A stretch of DNA of 36,447 bases from Gilliamella sp. Choc5-1 (GCF_001690595.1 NZ_LZHH01000025.1:1-36447), one strand, 5' to 3'; shown: positions 17,501 to 27,435, counted from the first letter of the stretch. Translations and numbers: made by a program. The notes: generated by a model from the letters alone, not told the origin.

Positions 17501-20500
17501 CCGATTCTTTACGGCGTGATTCATATTTATAAACTCCTGAAGGCTGTTTGACTAATACCGATAGATATTTTTCTTCAATTAAAACAAGTTTTAGATCAGA
17601 TAACTCTATTTTTTCTAGGGCAGGATTAATAGCTATAAAATCAATATGACGAACTGAATCTTTATTAATGTATCTTAAATTACCATCAGCTTTTGCACCG
17701 ACCAAATAATCATCTGGTGATACAAAGGTGCTTGCTGTTGCAGCAACACTTCGACCGCTATCCGGTTCAAAAACATCGGTTAACATTCTTAATGTATAGT
17801 TGCCTTCAAAGCTTTGCATATTGTCATTAAGATCTATTTTTACTATACCATTTTCATCTGTTGTTTCTTCATTTAATTCAACTTTAAAACTATTTCTTAC
17901 ACCAGAAATGTTTTGATAAAAATAGTAGTCCTCATATTTTTTAAAATAAGGAGTTGAAGGTTCAAGAATCAATGTATTTGTTACTCGGCGATTAGCTGCA
18001 TCGGTACCAAATAAATTTTTGGCCTTAATTTCAGCCTGAATATTTTCTGGTTTTAACCATCCATCTTTTATTTCTGGTAATAATTTAAGCGATACCGCTG
18101 TTTTATCTGGCTCAAATTCACGAACCACAATCGAACTAGAACCTAACAGTACCCGAGACTCTTCATCATCATTTTTCAAATATAAATTAATATACCAATC
18201 ACCAGTAGGGGACTCATAGTTGGTTTTATAGTTAAGCTCATTAAAGCCTGATTTATTTAGTACAATTGGTTTTTTTAGTACTAAATTGGATTTTGGATCA
18301 TAAATTTCTGCTTCTACAGTGATCCCTTCCAATGAATTTTCCCAATTTTGAGCTCGAACTATGGTGCCAATATGGAATGTATCACCTGGACGGTAAATCC
18401 CTCGATCTGAAAAAATATGTGAACGCAATTCACCGCCTTCTATGGTTTCACGAATTCCACCTATATCAAAACGAGATAGATTTAAATTTCTTTCATAACT
18501 TTTGATCGGTAAAAATGATAGATCACTTCCTTTTTCAACAATATATAAAAGAGGTTTAATTCCTTGATAATATTCAGATAATGGTGCAAAGTGGACATGA
18601 CCTTTACTATCAGTTTTTTGTGAAGCAATAGTGACTCCATTCATTCCTAATACTGAAACTTTAGCATTGCTAATTGGTTGACCTGAGCTTATCGATTGAA
18701 TAAATAGATCATTGGATTGATCGAGTGATTTTTTAGCTATAATTCCCAAATCAGTTACAACAATAAAGCGAGAAGCCATAAACTCATATTTAGTATCTTT
18801 TTTATCTTTTCCATAAAGTCTTAATAAGAAGACACCTCGATTTTTATTCCCATTTGTGTTAGCTGTTAAGTAACGAGTTAAATCGACATTTGTGTATTTA
18901 ACTTCTTCAGGAGCTCCAGTAAAATCTTTAGTTATGCTATATTTTTCAACAAAATGATCATTATCTAATTCGCCAAAATTCATATCGTTAAATTCATAGC
19001 TTTCATTAAATGCTACTAAATGTTGAAGCTGTGAAGGGATAACGCGATCTATTTCTAACTTCATTTGCTCTACATTGCGCGATACTATAGGTAGTTTTTT
19101 CTCGCCTGATAAAGATAATAATGACCCAGGCGCAGCAAATTCAAGATAAGTTGGGTAACTAGGAACTGTTAATATTGTCTGATAATCTTGTTTTAAAAAA
19201 TACCCCTCTTGAGAAGATAAAGGTTGGTTAACTTCAATATATACCTTTGAGTTTTGTTCAGTTTTAAATTCAAAGCTAATTTGATTCTGATAAGCAAGTT
19301 CAGTATCAATTGGTTTCATTGATATTGGAGTTGCTTTTTCGAGTATTTCTGGCGTTACATTGTATTTTGTTTCGTATCTACCAGAAGATCCATTGTAATA
19401 GCTTTCACTATAAGAACCATTTTTATTTGCAGGTAATTGCCAAACTTTGATTGCTTTCGATACATCTTCAGATCTTACGGCATGACTTAATGATAAAACT
19501 AATACCTGCTGTATTTTTTCATTACTTTTTTCAACCAATGTAAGCTCTGTTCTTGTAACACTTAAATGATATTTATCTGGTACAGTTACACTATTAGTTA
19601 TATCATAATTTATTGAGTTACCACCTAAAGTTGATCTAACCCCTTTGTTAATTGTTATTTTTAAATAACCTTCTTTATCAAGTAAGGGAATAGGTGCGCT
19701 CTTTATATATGCGATTTTGTCATTATCACCATAGGTTATAGTAAAATCGACATGGTTTAAGAATTCATCATAGTTTTTTTCGTATGAATTGTCAGATTTC
19801 TTCTCTTTTTCATAAAGCGATAAAACAATGTTTTTTTCAAAGCTTTGCCTATCAACAGGATGACTAAATCTGATTGTATTTATGACGTTCCTAATATTTG
19901 TTTCTGTAGGGTTGGAATAAAGCTCACCTCGATTTTTGAAATTATATTCAAAATCAGGAGAAATAAAGGAAAAGGTTGCACTATTTTTTTCTAGTTCGCT
20001 ATTTTTAGCCAATAATTTTGACTTATCCAATACGACTGTATATTCAATACCAAGTGGCCACTTTCTCTCTTTTGGTGTGAATTTTATTGTTGAATCATTT
20101 GACCATGTCCATTTTCCCTCAATGTTTGGTGAAATACTAATACCTTCTGCTATTTCATCTTTATTGATTGATTCTAGGGGAATTGGTGGGCGTTTAGCAC
20201 CGGTGAATTGGATATATATTATATCGTTACTTGTACTTGGTGGGACTAATTTAGCTGAATAGGTATTTATTACTATAGGAGCAGGTTCAATCGGTTTTGG
20301 ACGATTTAAATACCAATGATAGGCGTAATTACCGGAAAAGTAAGCAATAAAGCCCAAAATAATAATTGCACCAATTGAAGTTTTTATTTTTTTTAATGTA
20401 GAACCTATTGCATAGTAAAATCTTTTTGCTTTGGGTAGCCAGTCTGGTGTTGACCATTTTATATCACCGATAATTGGACTAAATAACCAAAAAAATCCTT

Positions 20501-20600
20501 TTGCAAAGATTAATAAAAAAAACAGAAAATAACTGACTATTTCCCAAGCCTTTTGCAAAATATAGAAAGGCAGTTGCAAGATTAATTTTAGTAATCCCAT
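14580..20600 (-). CDS. Giant membrane-anchored alpha-2-macroglobulin family protein
   Basis: The largest gene in the window: 2006 aa from ATG 20600, chosen because GGAAAAGGAA lies just upstream; the ATG at 20639 adds only 13 residues. The N-terminus carries two hydrophobic regions (about residues 5-45 and 80-105) and no lipobox, so it is anchored by membrane segments, unlike lipoprotein YfhM of E. coli. The periplasmic part is a chain of macroglobulin-like domains, with SDRGIYRPGDTFHIGTI typical of MG domains, followed by the A2M signature region around APYFAAPDDEFEV. A thioester motif CSEQ follows (Cys1513, in YPHYCSEQ) with an alpha-helical TED domain, then a C-terminal MG domain (VDLLPGGFEVVQQ) containing a very acidic Asp/Glu/Tyr tract. 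Bacterial A2Ms trap foreign proteases at the cell surface. The usual partner pbpC is not adjacent. Role as protease trap is inferred from family. Confidence 0.9.
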   Translation of the reverse strand: MGLLKLILQLPFYILQKAWEIVSYFLFFLLIFAKGFFWLFSPIIGDIKWSTPDWLPKAKRFYYAIGSTLKKIKTSIGAIIILGFIAYFSGNYAYHWYLNRPKPIEPAPIVINTYSAKLVPPSTSNDIIYIQFTGAKRPPIPLESINKDEIAEGISISPNIEGKWTWSNDSTIKFTPKERKWPLGIEYTVVLDKSKLLAKNSELEKNSATFSFISPDFEYNFKNRGELYSNPTETNIRNVINTIRFSHPVDRQSFEKNIVLSLYEKEKKSDNSYEKNYDEFLNHVDFTITYGDNDKIAYIKSAPIPLLDKEGYLKITINKGVRSTLGGNSINYDITNSVTVPDKYHLSVTRTELTLVEKSNEKIQQVLVLSLSHAVRSEDVSKAIKVWQLPANKNGSYSESYYNGSSGRYETKYNVTPEILEKATPISMKPIDTELAYQNQISFEFKTEQNSKVYIEVNQPLSSQEGYFLKQDYQTILTVPSYPTYLEFAAPGSLLSLSGEKKLPIVSRNVEQMKLEIDRVIPSQLQHLVAFNESYEFNDMNFGELDNDHFVEKYSITKDFTGAPEEVKYTNVDLTRYLTANTNGNKNRGVFLLRLYGKDKKDTKYEFMASRFIVVTDLGIIAKKSLDQSNDLFIQSISSGQPISNAKVSVLGMNGVTIASQKTDSKGHVHFAPLSEYYQGIKPLLYIVEKGSDLSFLPIKSYERNLNLSRFDIGGIRETIEGGELRSHIFSDRGIYRPGDTFHIGTIVRAQNWENSLEGITVEAEIYDPKSNLVLKKPIVLNKSGFNELNYKTNYESPTGDWYINLYLKNDDEESRVLLGSSSIVVREFEPDKTAVSLKLLPEIKDGWLKPENIQAEIKAKNLFGTDAANRRVTNTLILEPSTPYFKKYEDYYFYQNISGVRNSFKVELNEETTDENGIVKIDLNDNMQSFEGNYTLRMLTDVFEPDSGRSVAATASTFVSPDDYLVGAKADGNLRYINKDSVRHIDFIAINPALEKIELSDLKLVLIEEKYLSVLVKQPSGVYKYESRRKESVLSEQPFEISSEKTTYELDSKNPGNYIIQIRNKNDELLYQSKYSIVGTANITRDLDRNAELTLKIKDAQYNPGDEIEVSITAPYVGSGIITIERDKVYAWKWFHTDTTSSIQKITLPKDIGGNGYINVQFIRDPNSDEIFMSPLSYGVIPFKISNDQFNDKIVLQAPSLIKPGDTLPITIHTNTPQKAVVFAVDEGILQVSNYKLKDPLNSFLRKKALSVRTSQILDLILPEFRHLITASAPGGDGDNDDVLSNHLNPFKRKIDEPVAYWSGIIDVDGDNTIEYKVPDYFNGKIRIMAVSVGDKTMGHTQMSTTVHNDIVLQPNAPYFAAPDDEFEVSLNVTNLIENIGDKIVPIDIKVSTSPNLSIIGDSSKAIELANGKTGVLKFNFKATDKLGNNDLHFSANYNDITITRDVSLSIRPLTEYRLITRMGRMADHKQTFTDFRDMYSNLSKREAAVSYSPFILSKGLSTYLQDYPHYCSEQIVSRAIPILIASKYKEFDLASKEGIAPLSELFQVLQSRQNSEGAIGLWYSTYNVNPFITLYAVNFMLEAKEMGYKVPKKMLDSANKYLQTIAESNNTSTYGLRVRAYAIYLLTRQNQVTTSYLASTISNLNRKDDSWKKDITAMYLASSYKMLKMDKEANKLIKPVWQQLETAYNHAWWTNNYYDPLVVDAGKIYLISKHFPEKAAEIPAQALENMVIMLNKQKYTTQSAAMTILALSSYSLSIDKSNLSNDTLEINAIPKDSEKQRIIANLNGILAKGKFSVQDAQLNITNKSNFPAWYMISEQGYDKTPPKEPIKRGLEVYREFTDLSGKPVEQVKLGDKINVTVRIRALADEGATNIAIVDLLPGGFEVVQQPIESQEKNYDEYIQDDEEYDDYEEDDYDENYGWVSPISIKTGKHTWYPEYTDVREDRVIIYGSTYNNKIQEFTYQIKATNIGTYSIPPAFGEAMYDRDIQAVSKGGQKISIFPQQ

Positions 20601-20857
20601 TATATATTCCTTTTCCTTATATAAAAACTCAAAAATCAAATTTTTTTTATTATGTTTTATATTTCAATACGCACACTTTTCAAAATATCGACAATCTTTT
20701 TATCGTTTATTTTTTATAGTGAATATTATTTTAAAATCACTAATCTTTATAATATAATACTTTACATAAAAACACCACTTACAAATATAAAATATAGATA
20801 TTTAAAGGGCTTGGATAACTAGTTGAAAACATAGGCATTTATAATTATCAATTTATT

Positions 20858-21826
20858 TTATTTTTTAGCAATAAAAACCGCCCGCATTGGAGCAGGGTAG
20901 CCTTCAACTGTTTTGCTTGAATCATTAGGATCTAAAAAGTCAGCAAGTGAATCGGATGTCATCCATTCTGTTTTTCGTTGTTCATCCACGCTGGTTAGCG
21001 ATATATCAACCATTTTGACATTCATAAAGCCACATTTCTGTAGCCAGTTAATCATTGTTGGTACTGACGGAATAAAATAAACATTACGCATTTGTGCATA
21101 GCGTTCACCCGGCATAAATGCTTGATGTTCATTGCCGTCAATGACTAATGTTTCTAAAATTAATTGCCCACCTTCAACGAGTTGATCTTTCAATTGGAGT
21201 AAGTGATCGAGTGGTGATCGTCTGTGATATAATACGCCCATTGAAAATACAGTATCAAAAGCATTAAGTTTAGGTAAGGCTTCAATACCAAGCGGTAAAA
21301 AGTGAGCACGTTGATCATTGCCTAATAGTTTGCGGATAGCTTCAAATTGACATAAATAAAGCGCCATAGGATCAATACCTATAGCCAGTTTAGCCCCAGC
21401 TCCTACCATTCTCCATAAATGATAGCCACTGTTACAGCCAACATCTAATACTGTTTGTCCTTTTAAATTATCAATATGATTGATTAAACGTTCCCATTTC
21501 CAGTCTGAATGCCATTCGGTATCAACATGAATACCATATAAGTGAAAAGGTCCTTTACGCCATGGCATCATATTTTTGAGTAATTGGGTAATACGTTGTT
21601 GTTCACCAGTAGACAATGGCTCATCTGAATAGGTTGTTACACTGTGTAATAAGTCAATTTGATAAGGTTCAATAGAAGGTAAATGCTTAATGCTATTTAA
21701 CCATTGGTTAAAACGATTGTCGATATTTTGTCGTTGCCAACTCGCAAGCTGAGCTGGTAATACTTCTAACCAGCTGCTAAGTTTACTTTTTGCTATAATC
21801 TGGTAAAAATCACCAAAATCAATCAT
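20858..21826 (-). CDS. cmoB: tRNA U34 carboxymethyltransferase CmoB
   Basis: Transfers a carboxymethyl group from carboxy-SAM to 5-hydroxyuridine at position 34, completing cmo5U in tRNAs. ATG 21826 ([11 protein letters not shown], 322 aa) aligns with the E. coli start and has AAGGAAAC upstream; the ATG at 21844 lacks such support. Visible blocks: [20 protein letters not shown], the SAM loop [15 protein letters not shown], and [16 protein letters not shown]. The C-terminal [16 protein letters not shown] is also typical. It lies about 36 nt after cmoA in the same direction, as in E. coli. The 257 nt downstream to the A2M start is very AT-rich; I see no terminator and only presume a promoter. 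Confidence 0.95.
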   Translation of the reverse strand: MIDFGDFYQIIAKSKLSSWLEVLPAQLASWQRQNIDNRFNQWLNSIKHLPSIEPYQIDLLHSVTTYSDEPLSTGEQQRITQLLKNMMPWRKGPFHLYGIHVDTEWHSDWKWERLINHIDNLKGQTVLDVGCNSGYHLWRMVGAGAKLAIGIDPMALYLCQFEAIRKLLGNDQRAHFLPLGIEALPKLNAFDTVFSMGVLYHRRSPLDHLLQLKDQLVEGGQLILETLVIDGNEHQAFMPGERYAQMRNVYFIPSVPTMINWLQKCGFMNVKMVDISLTSVDEQRKTEWMTSDSLADFLDPNDSSKTVEGYPAPMRAVFIAKK

Positions 21827-21862
21827 TCTTGTTTCCTTATTCAATTACACTAAATTAAAACG

Positions 21863-22600
<738 letters not shown>

Positions 22601-22666
22601 TTATCGGTACGAAAAAAAATAATTTTGTTATCATATCATTATTCGTCTTCAATTGTTCAGATAATT

Positions 22667-23812
22667 ATGAGTTTTATTTATTTTTCTATTTTATTTATGG
22701 TGATAGTGATCAGTATTTTAATGATTGCTTATTTAGGTAAACGATCGGCATTTTGGTTCAATTTTCATTTTACTGGTTATTCTAAAATCATCTATTGGTT
22801 AATTGTTGCAATTGCTGGATTATCACTGGTGCTTTCTAGGGCATTAGATGATATTTTTAATAAGCTATCTCTGATTTTTAATATTATTTTTGCTGGATTT
22901 TTGTGTAGTATTTTTATTTTATTGATTTTTGATGCGATCTATTTGCTCAGCAAAAAAAAATTAAAGCCTAACTTACTGCTTAGAATTGTTTATATAAGCT
23001 TAGTTTTCTCACTATTTTATTGCAGCCGTGAAATGGCAATTAGTCCGAAAACCGTTTATTATCAAGTAAAAATAGATAAAACTGCTCATGTTGAAAATCT
23101 GCGTATTGTGCAGCTTAGTGATATTCATATTAATGAATTAACTTCGAGTGGATTTATTCAGCAAATGATAGATAAAGTAAATCAATTAAATGCAGATTTT
23201 ATTGTAATTACAGGTGATACATTAGATAAACGTTTGGCACCCTTTACTGAACAAGGTTTTGATAAACAATTTCAGCAATTAAAATCGAAGCATGGTACCT
23301 ACGTTATTTTTGGAAACCACGAATATTTGAATACTAGAAAACAAAATAATAGTGAAGAGAATATTATTGATGCTTTTAAGCAAGCAAAAATGAAAGTTTT
23401 AAAAGATGATATTGTATACCTTGATGATATAGGTATTACATTAATTGGGCGAGATGATTTTTCTTCCGCATTTTATGATGTGAAAAGATCAAAGTTAGCG
23501 GAATTGATGATGTTTGCAGATACAAATACACCTGTTATTTTATTAGATCACCAACCCAAAGATCTTACTGAACCAGCAAAGTTAGGTGTTGATTTAATGA
23601 TTTCTGGGCATACTCATGCTGGGCAAATATTTCCAATTAACCTTATTGAAAAATTAATGTATAAAAACGCTTATGGTTTGTATCAAAATGAAGATAATAA
23701 CTTTACTAGCATAGTAAGTAGTGGATATGGTTTTTGGGGACCACCTATTCGCTTAATGACTCGCTCTGAAATTGTGGTGATTGATGTTGTTTTTAAAAAA
23801 AGTACACAATAA
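22667..23812 (+). CDS. Membrane-anchored calcineurin-like metallophosphoesterase
   Basis: From ATG 22667 the protein has 381 residues. I prefer this start because the ATG at 22574 would overlap cmoA and adds a polar stretch, but no strong ribosome site decides it. The first 120 or so residues form about four TM segments. The catalytic domain follows with the full dinuclear-metal motif set: LSDIHI (D-x-H), ITGDTLD (GD), FGNHEY (GNHE), a later DHQP and SGHTHAGQIFP (GHTH), in the YaeI/YkuE-like subfamily. Some relatives cleave UDP-2,3-diacylglucosamine or related lipid phosphates; the substrate here is unknown. It is 28 nt upstream of rnd and probably co-transcribed with it. Confidence 0.85.
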   Translation: MSFIYFSILFMVIVISILMIAYLGKRSAFWFNFHFTGYSKIIYWLIVAIAGLSLVLSRALDDIFNKLSLIFNIIFAGFLCSIFILLIFDAIYLLSKKKLKPNLLLRIVYISLVFSLFYCSREMAISPKTVYYQVKIDKTAHVENLRIVQLSDIHINELTSSGFIQQMIDKVNQLNADFIVITGDTLDKRLAPFTEQGFDKQFQQLKSKHGTYVIFGNHEYLNTRKQNNSEENIIDAFKQAKMKVLKDDIVYLDDIGITLIGRDDFSSAFYDVKRSKLAELMMFADTNTPVILLDHQPKDLTEPAKLGVDLMISGHTHAGQIFPINLIEKLMYKNAYGLYQNEDNNFTSIVSSGYGFWGPPIRLMTRSEIVVIDVVFKKSTQ

Positions 23813-23840
23813 ATAGATTTATCTAAATAGGAATTTTACT

Positions 23841-24923
23841 TTGTCTTATCAACTTATTGTTAATAATCATCAGCTAGCTGAGTTTTGTTCAAAAATCGAA
23901 AAAAGTTCAGCGATTGCATTAGATACAGAATTTGTACGTACGTGTACATTTTATCCACATTTAGGTCTATTGCAGGTCTTTGATGGAAAACATGCTGCAT
24001 TAATTGATCCAATCACTATTAGCGATTGGCAAGATTTTTTAGCTATCTTAAAAAATCCTAAAATTGAAAAGTATTTCCACTCGTGCAGTGAAGATATTGA
24101 AGTTTTTCTTCATTACTTTGGGATGGTGCCGACTCCTATTATTGATAGCCAAATATTGGCTTCTTTTCTTGATAATCCGTTAAGTTCTGGTTATGCCAGT
24201 TTAGTAAAAAAATATTTAGAAGTAGAGCTAGATAAAAGTGAAACTCGAACAGACTGGTTAAAACGACCATTAACCGAAAAACAGTGTGAGTACGCTATTA
24301 ATGATGTGTTATATCTTTTTCCATTAGTAAACATTCTAAAATCACAATTAACCGAAAATGATTATTTGCAAGCGGCTTATCAAGAGTGCCAAATGGCGGT
24401 GGTTCGTAAATATACAGTGATAGATCCAAACAACGCTTATCTAAATATTAAAAATAGTTGGCAATTGAAAGGGAAAAGTCTAGGTCAATTGTATAAATTA
24501 GCAAGTTGGCGATATAAATTGTCCAAAGAGCAAGATATCGCTTTAAATTTTGTTATACGCGAAGAAGTTTTGTGGAAGATTGCACGGTATTTGCCGTCAT
24601 CATTAGCTGAACTAGATAAATTAGGAATGAAAGGAAAAGAAATTCGCTTATATGGGCAGAAAATTCTCGATATTTTATCCGAACCGATACCCGAGGTACC
24701 ACTTATTCGTAGAATTAATACTTATCCTGATTTCAAGAAGATCTCGGATGAATTAAAAAAAGCGGCTCAAATCATTTCATCAAAAACAGGGCTTAATCAA
24801 GATTTGTTACTTTCACGGCGATTAATCAATCAATATATTAAATGGAAAATTGATAAAAAAGGTGACGTACCAGAAATATTAACTGGTTGGCGTCAACCCT
24901 TGTTTAGTGAATATTGTTTGTGA
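23841..24923 (+). CDS. rnd: Ribonuclease D
   Basis: A 3'-5' exoribonuclease that trims tRNA precursors and other small RNAs. The 360-aa protein has the DEDDy exonuclease domain: IALDTEFVR with Asp28 and Glu30, FHSCSEDIEVF, DSQILASFL and the final YAINDVLYLFPL with the Tyr/Asp pair. Two HRDC-like helical domains follow (VIREEVLWKIARYLP; LINQYIKW). The start is TTG at 23841, preceded by ATAGGAAT; E. coli rnd also starts with UUG, so this is likely genuine and limits expression. There is no in-frame ATG near the N-terminus that keeps the first motif context better. Confidence 0.94.
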   Translation: MSYQLIVNNHQLAEFCSKIEKSSAIALDTEFVRTCTFYPHLGLLQVFDGKHAALIDPITISDWQDFLAILKNPKIEKYFHSCSEDIEVFLHYFGMVPTPIIDSQILASFLDNPLSSGYASLVKKYLEVELDKSETRTDWLKRPLTEKQCEYAINDVLYLFPLVNILKSQLTENDYLQAAYQECQMAVVRKYTVIDPNNAYLNIKNSWQLKGKSLGQLYKLASWRYKLSKEQDIALNFVIREEVLWKIARYLPSSLAELDKLGMKGKEIRLYGQKILDILSEPIPEVPLIRRINTYPDFKKISDELKKAAQIISSKTGLNQDLLLSRRLINQYIKWKIDKKGDVPEILTGWRQPLFSEYCL

Positions 24924-24950
24924 CATCAGTATGCTATTTTTGAAAAGAGT

Positions 24951-25643
24951 TTAGGCTAGCTCGCTTAACATTGATTCAACAATTAAGGACGATTGTGTGG
25001 CTGCAAGTTTTAAAAATGACTGAAAATCCATTGCAGATTCATTATCACCATTATCTGAGATTGCTCTTACCACTACAAACGGTACTTTAAATAGCCAGCA
25101 GACATGCCCAATTGCTGCGGCTTCCATTTCTACCGCTATGGCATTTGGAAAGGTTTGTTTGATTCGTTCTAATGTATCTTTACCATTAATAAATGCATCA
25201 CCACTACCAATTGAGCCTTCAACTGCATTAACACCTTGTTTTTTTATACATGATTTGGCTAATGATTGATATTGTTGGCTTGCTTCAAATACAACTGGGC
25301 AACCGGACATTTGCCCTGGTTTATAACCAAAAGCGGTTAAATCGACATCATGATAAAATACGTCTTTTGATACGATAATGTCACCAATATTGAGTTCAGT
25401 TGAAAGTCCTCCAGCTGAACCCGTATTAATAACGGCATCAACCTTGTAATTATTTAATAATAATGTTGTGCCTGAAGCTGCGGCTACTTTACCAATGCCT
25501 GATTGAAGTAGAACTATTTCACAACCGGCAATTTGACCAAGGTGAAAATCACAACCTAAATGGTGTTCAACTTGATAATGGGTAATTTTACTTTTTAATA
25601 TGGCAACTTCTTCTTCCATTGCAGCAATAATAGCGATTTTCAT
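24951..25643 (-). CDS. mtnN: 5'-methylthioadenosine / S-adenosylhomocysteine nucleosidase
   Basis: Removes adenine from MTA, SAH and 5'-deoxyadenosine, recycling the waste of SAM-dependent reactions; the released adenine can feed apt. The 230-aa protein shows [11 protein letters not shown] at the start with the catalytic Glu, [18 protein letters not shown], the [17 protein letters not shown] loop, the catalytic GSGDAFI and the ribose-binding Glu block [12 protein letters not shown]. Near the end [12 protein letters not shown] contains the catalytic Asp. It converges with rnd, with only 27 nt between the stops and no hairpin I can see. Confidence 0.96.
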   Translation of the reverse strand: MKIAIIAAMEEEVAILKSKITHYQVEHHLGCDFHLGQIAGCEIVLLQSGIGKVAAASGTTLLLNNYKVDAVINTGSAGGLSTELNIGDIIVSKDVFYHDVDLTAFGYKPGQMSGCPVVFEASQQYQSLAKSCIKKQGVNAVEGSIGSGDAFINGKDTLERIKQTFPNAIAVEMEAAAIGHVCWLFKVPFVVVRAISDNGDNESAMDFQSFLKLAATQSSLIVESMLSELA

Positions 25644-25741
25644 ACGATCCTCTGGCTTAGTTTGGGTAACTTCTATTTAAGTGTGATATCATAATTGCAG
25701 AAGATTAGCTTGACAATATATGAATAAAACGGAGATAAAAA

Positions 25742-26512
25742 TTGAAAACAATTTTTATTACAGGCTGTTCAAGTGGAATAGGACTTATTTCAGCTATTGC
25801 ATTAAAAAAACGTGGTTATCGCGTTATTGCGTCTTGTCGCAAAAAGTCTGACCAGCAAAAATTAATTGAACAAGGATTTGAAACTGTATTACTTGATTTA
25901 GATAATCCTGATTCTGTTCATTTAGCCGCTAAAGAAGTGTTAACTATGACAGGCGGACAATTATATGCATTATTTAATAATGCCGGCTTTGGAGTATATG
26001 GGCGATTAGCAACAATTAGCCGAGAGCAGTTAGAGTCTCAATTCTCAACCAATTTCTTTGGTGTGCATCAGTTAACTCAGTTACTACTTCCTGCTATGCT
26101 TGCAGAAAATGAAGGACGTATTATTCAAACCAGCTCAATTGTTGGCATTGTTGCTACTCCTGGTAGAGGAGCTTATTCAGCAAGTAAATATGCTTTAGAA
26201 TCATGGTCTGATGTACTAAGATTAGAATTAGCTAATACCAATATCAAAGTTAGTTTAATTGAACCAGGGCCATTAAAAACGTATTTTTCAGATAATGTTA
26301 ATCAAATAGAAAAAGAAAATATTGTAAAAAATCCACCTATTGCCAAACGATTTACGTTAGCGCCTGAGGCTGTGTTACCTTACTTATTTCATGCGCTTGA
26401 ACATAGAACTCCAAAAATACGTTACAGGGTAACAAAAGTGACAAAAATAGCGGCTATTGCTAAACGTTTGCTTCCTGATAGATTAATGGATAGAATTTTA
26501 AAAAATAAATAA
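25742..26512 (+). CDS. ybbO: Short-chain dehydrogenase/reductase, YbbO-like
   Basis: A 256-aa classical SDR. The nucleotide loop TGCSSGIGLISA (TGxxxGIG) follows the start, ASCRKKS suggests NADP preference, NNAGFGVYG is the NNAG motif, and the catalytic set is Ser in QTSSIVGI, Tyr and Lys in YSASKYALE. The IEPGPLKT segment is also typical. It resembles E. coli YbbO along its whole length; that enzyme reduces aldehydes. The start is TTG at 25742 with a strong GGAGATAAAA site. cnoX follows by 27 nt; ybbO and cnoX are also neighbours in E. coli. Substrate here is unknown. Confidence 0.88.
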   Translation: MKTIFITGCSSGIGLISAIALKKRGYRVIASCRKKSDQQKLIEQGFETVLLDLDNPDSVHLAAKEVLTMTGGQLYALFNNAGFGVYGRLATISREQLESQFSTNFFGVHQLTQLLLPAMLAENEGRIIQTSSIVGIVATPGRGAYSASKYALESWSDVLRLELANTNIKVSLIEPGPLKTYFSDNVNQIEKENIVKNPPIAKRFTLAPEAVLPYLFHALEHRTPKIRYRVTKVTKIAAIAKRLLPDRLMDRILKNK

Positions 26513-26539
26513 TGAATCAAAGTATTCTTAGGACATAAT

Positions 26540-27409
26540 ATGCAAAATCAATTTATTTTTGATGTTAATGAACAAAATATTCAAGAGATTATAAAAAGAT
26601 CTTCTCAATCCCCTGTGTTGTTTTATTTTTGGTCATCAAGAAGTCCCAATTATGAAGCAATGACTCAAACTTTAACTAAATTAGCTAATGAACATCATGG
26701 TCAATTTATTTTGGCAAGTGTTAATTGCGATGAAGAACAAATGCTGGCTGCTCAATTTGGTTTACGGGCGATTCCAACTATTTATTTATTTCAAAATGGT
26801 CAACCTGTAGATGGCTTTCAAGGTCCTCAATCCGAAGAAACTATTAAAATTTTTTTAGAAAAAGTGCTACCAAATGAAGATGAGCTTAAATTAATTGAAG
26901 CTCAAAATTTATTTCATGAAGCTAAATATGAAGAAGCATTACCACTGTTACGGCAAACCTGGAAATCACTAACCGATCATTTGGGTAAACCGAGAACCGA
27001 TATTGCATTAATGCTAATAAAATCACAAATTGAACTTAAACAGCTAAGTGAAGCAAAAGAAGTGCTGGCAACTATTCCGCTACAAGATCAAGATTCAAGC
27101 TATCATGGATTACAAGCCGAAATAGAATTACTTGAACAAGCTGCTAATTCTCCAGAATTACAACAATTACAGGCAGAATTTGCTCAACATCCTGATAACG
27201 TTGAACTAATGATTCAATTGTCTTCCCAATTAATGCATGTAGGGCGTCATGAAGAAGCATTAGAGTTGTTATTCAAACCATTGACAAAAGATCTTAATGC
27301 TGGTGACGGGCAAGTGAAGAAAACATTACTCGATTTATTGGCGGCATTAGGAACAAGTAATCCGTTAGCTAGTAGTTATCGACGTAAATTGTATACTTTA
27401 TTATATTAA
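26540..27409 (+). CDS. cnoX: CnoX (YbbN), thioredoxin-like/TPR co-chaperone, redox cysteine lost
   Basis: A 289-aa protein with an N-terminal thioredoxin fold (about 1-110; FQNGQPVDGFQGPQSEE) and a C-terminal TPR region (LLRQTWKSL; ATIPLQDQDSSYHGLQAE; VGRHEEALELLFKPL). In E. coli CnoX holds oxidised clients and hands them to GroEL and DnaK; it also guards cysteines by mixed disulfides through the Cys of its SQHC site. Here the matching segment is WSSRSPNY (26624-26653), with Tyr38 in place of that Cys, leaving one cysteine (VNCDEEQ). The chaperone part is well conserved, so I infer a holdase without the disulfide function. ATG follows AGGACATAAT. Confidence 0.9.
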   Translation: MQNQFIFDVNEQNIQEIIKRSSQSPVLFYFWSSRSPNYEAMTQTLTKLANEHHGQFILASVNCDEEQMLAAQFGLRAIPTIYLFQNGQPVDGFQGPQSEETIKIFLEKVLPNEDELKLIEAQNLFHEAKYEEALPLLRQTWKSLTDHLGKPRTDIALMLIKSQIELKQLSEAKEVLATIPLQDQDSSYHGLQAEIELLEQAANSPELQQLQAEFAQHPDNVELMIQLSSQLMHVGRHEEALELLFKPLTKDLNAGDGQVKKTLLDLLAALGTSNPLASSYRRKLYTLLY

Positions 27410-27435
27410 GATTTATGAAATTTAATAAAGCGAAA

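Noticed and set aside
25710-25745. TTGACA upstream of ybbO as a -35 box
   Set aside because: The -10 position would fall on the ribosome site and the transcript would start at the start codon, while a strong GGAG site is clearly used; I do not call a promoter.
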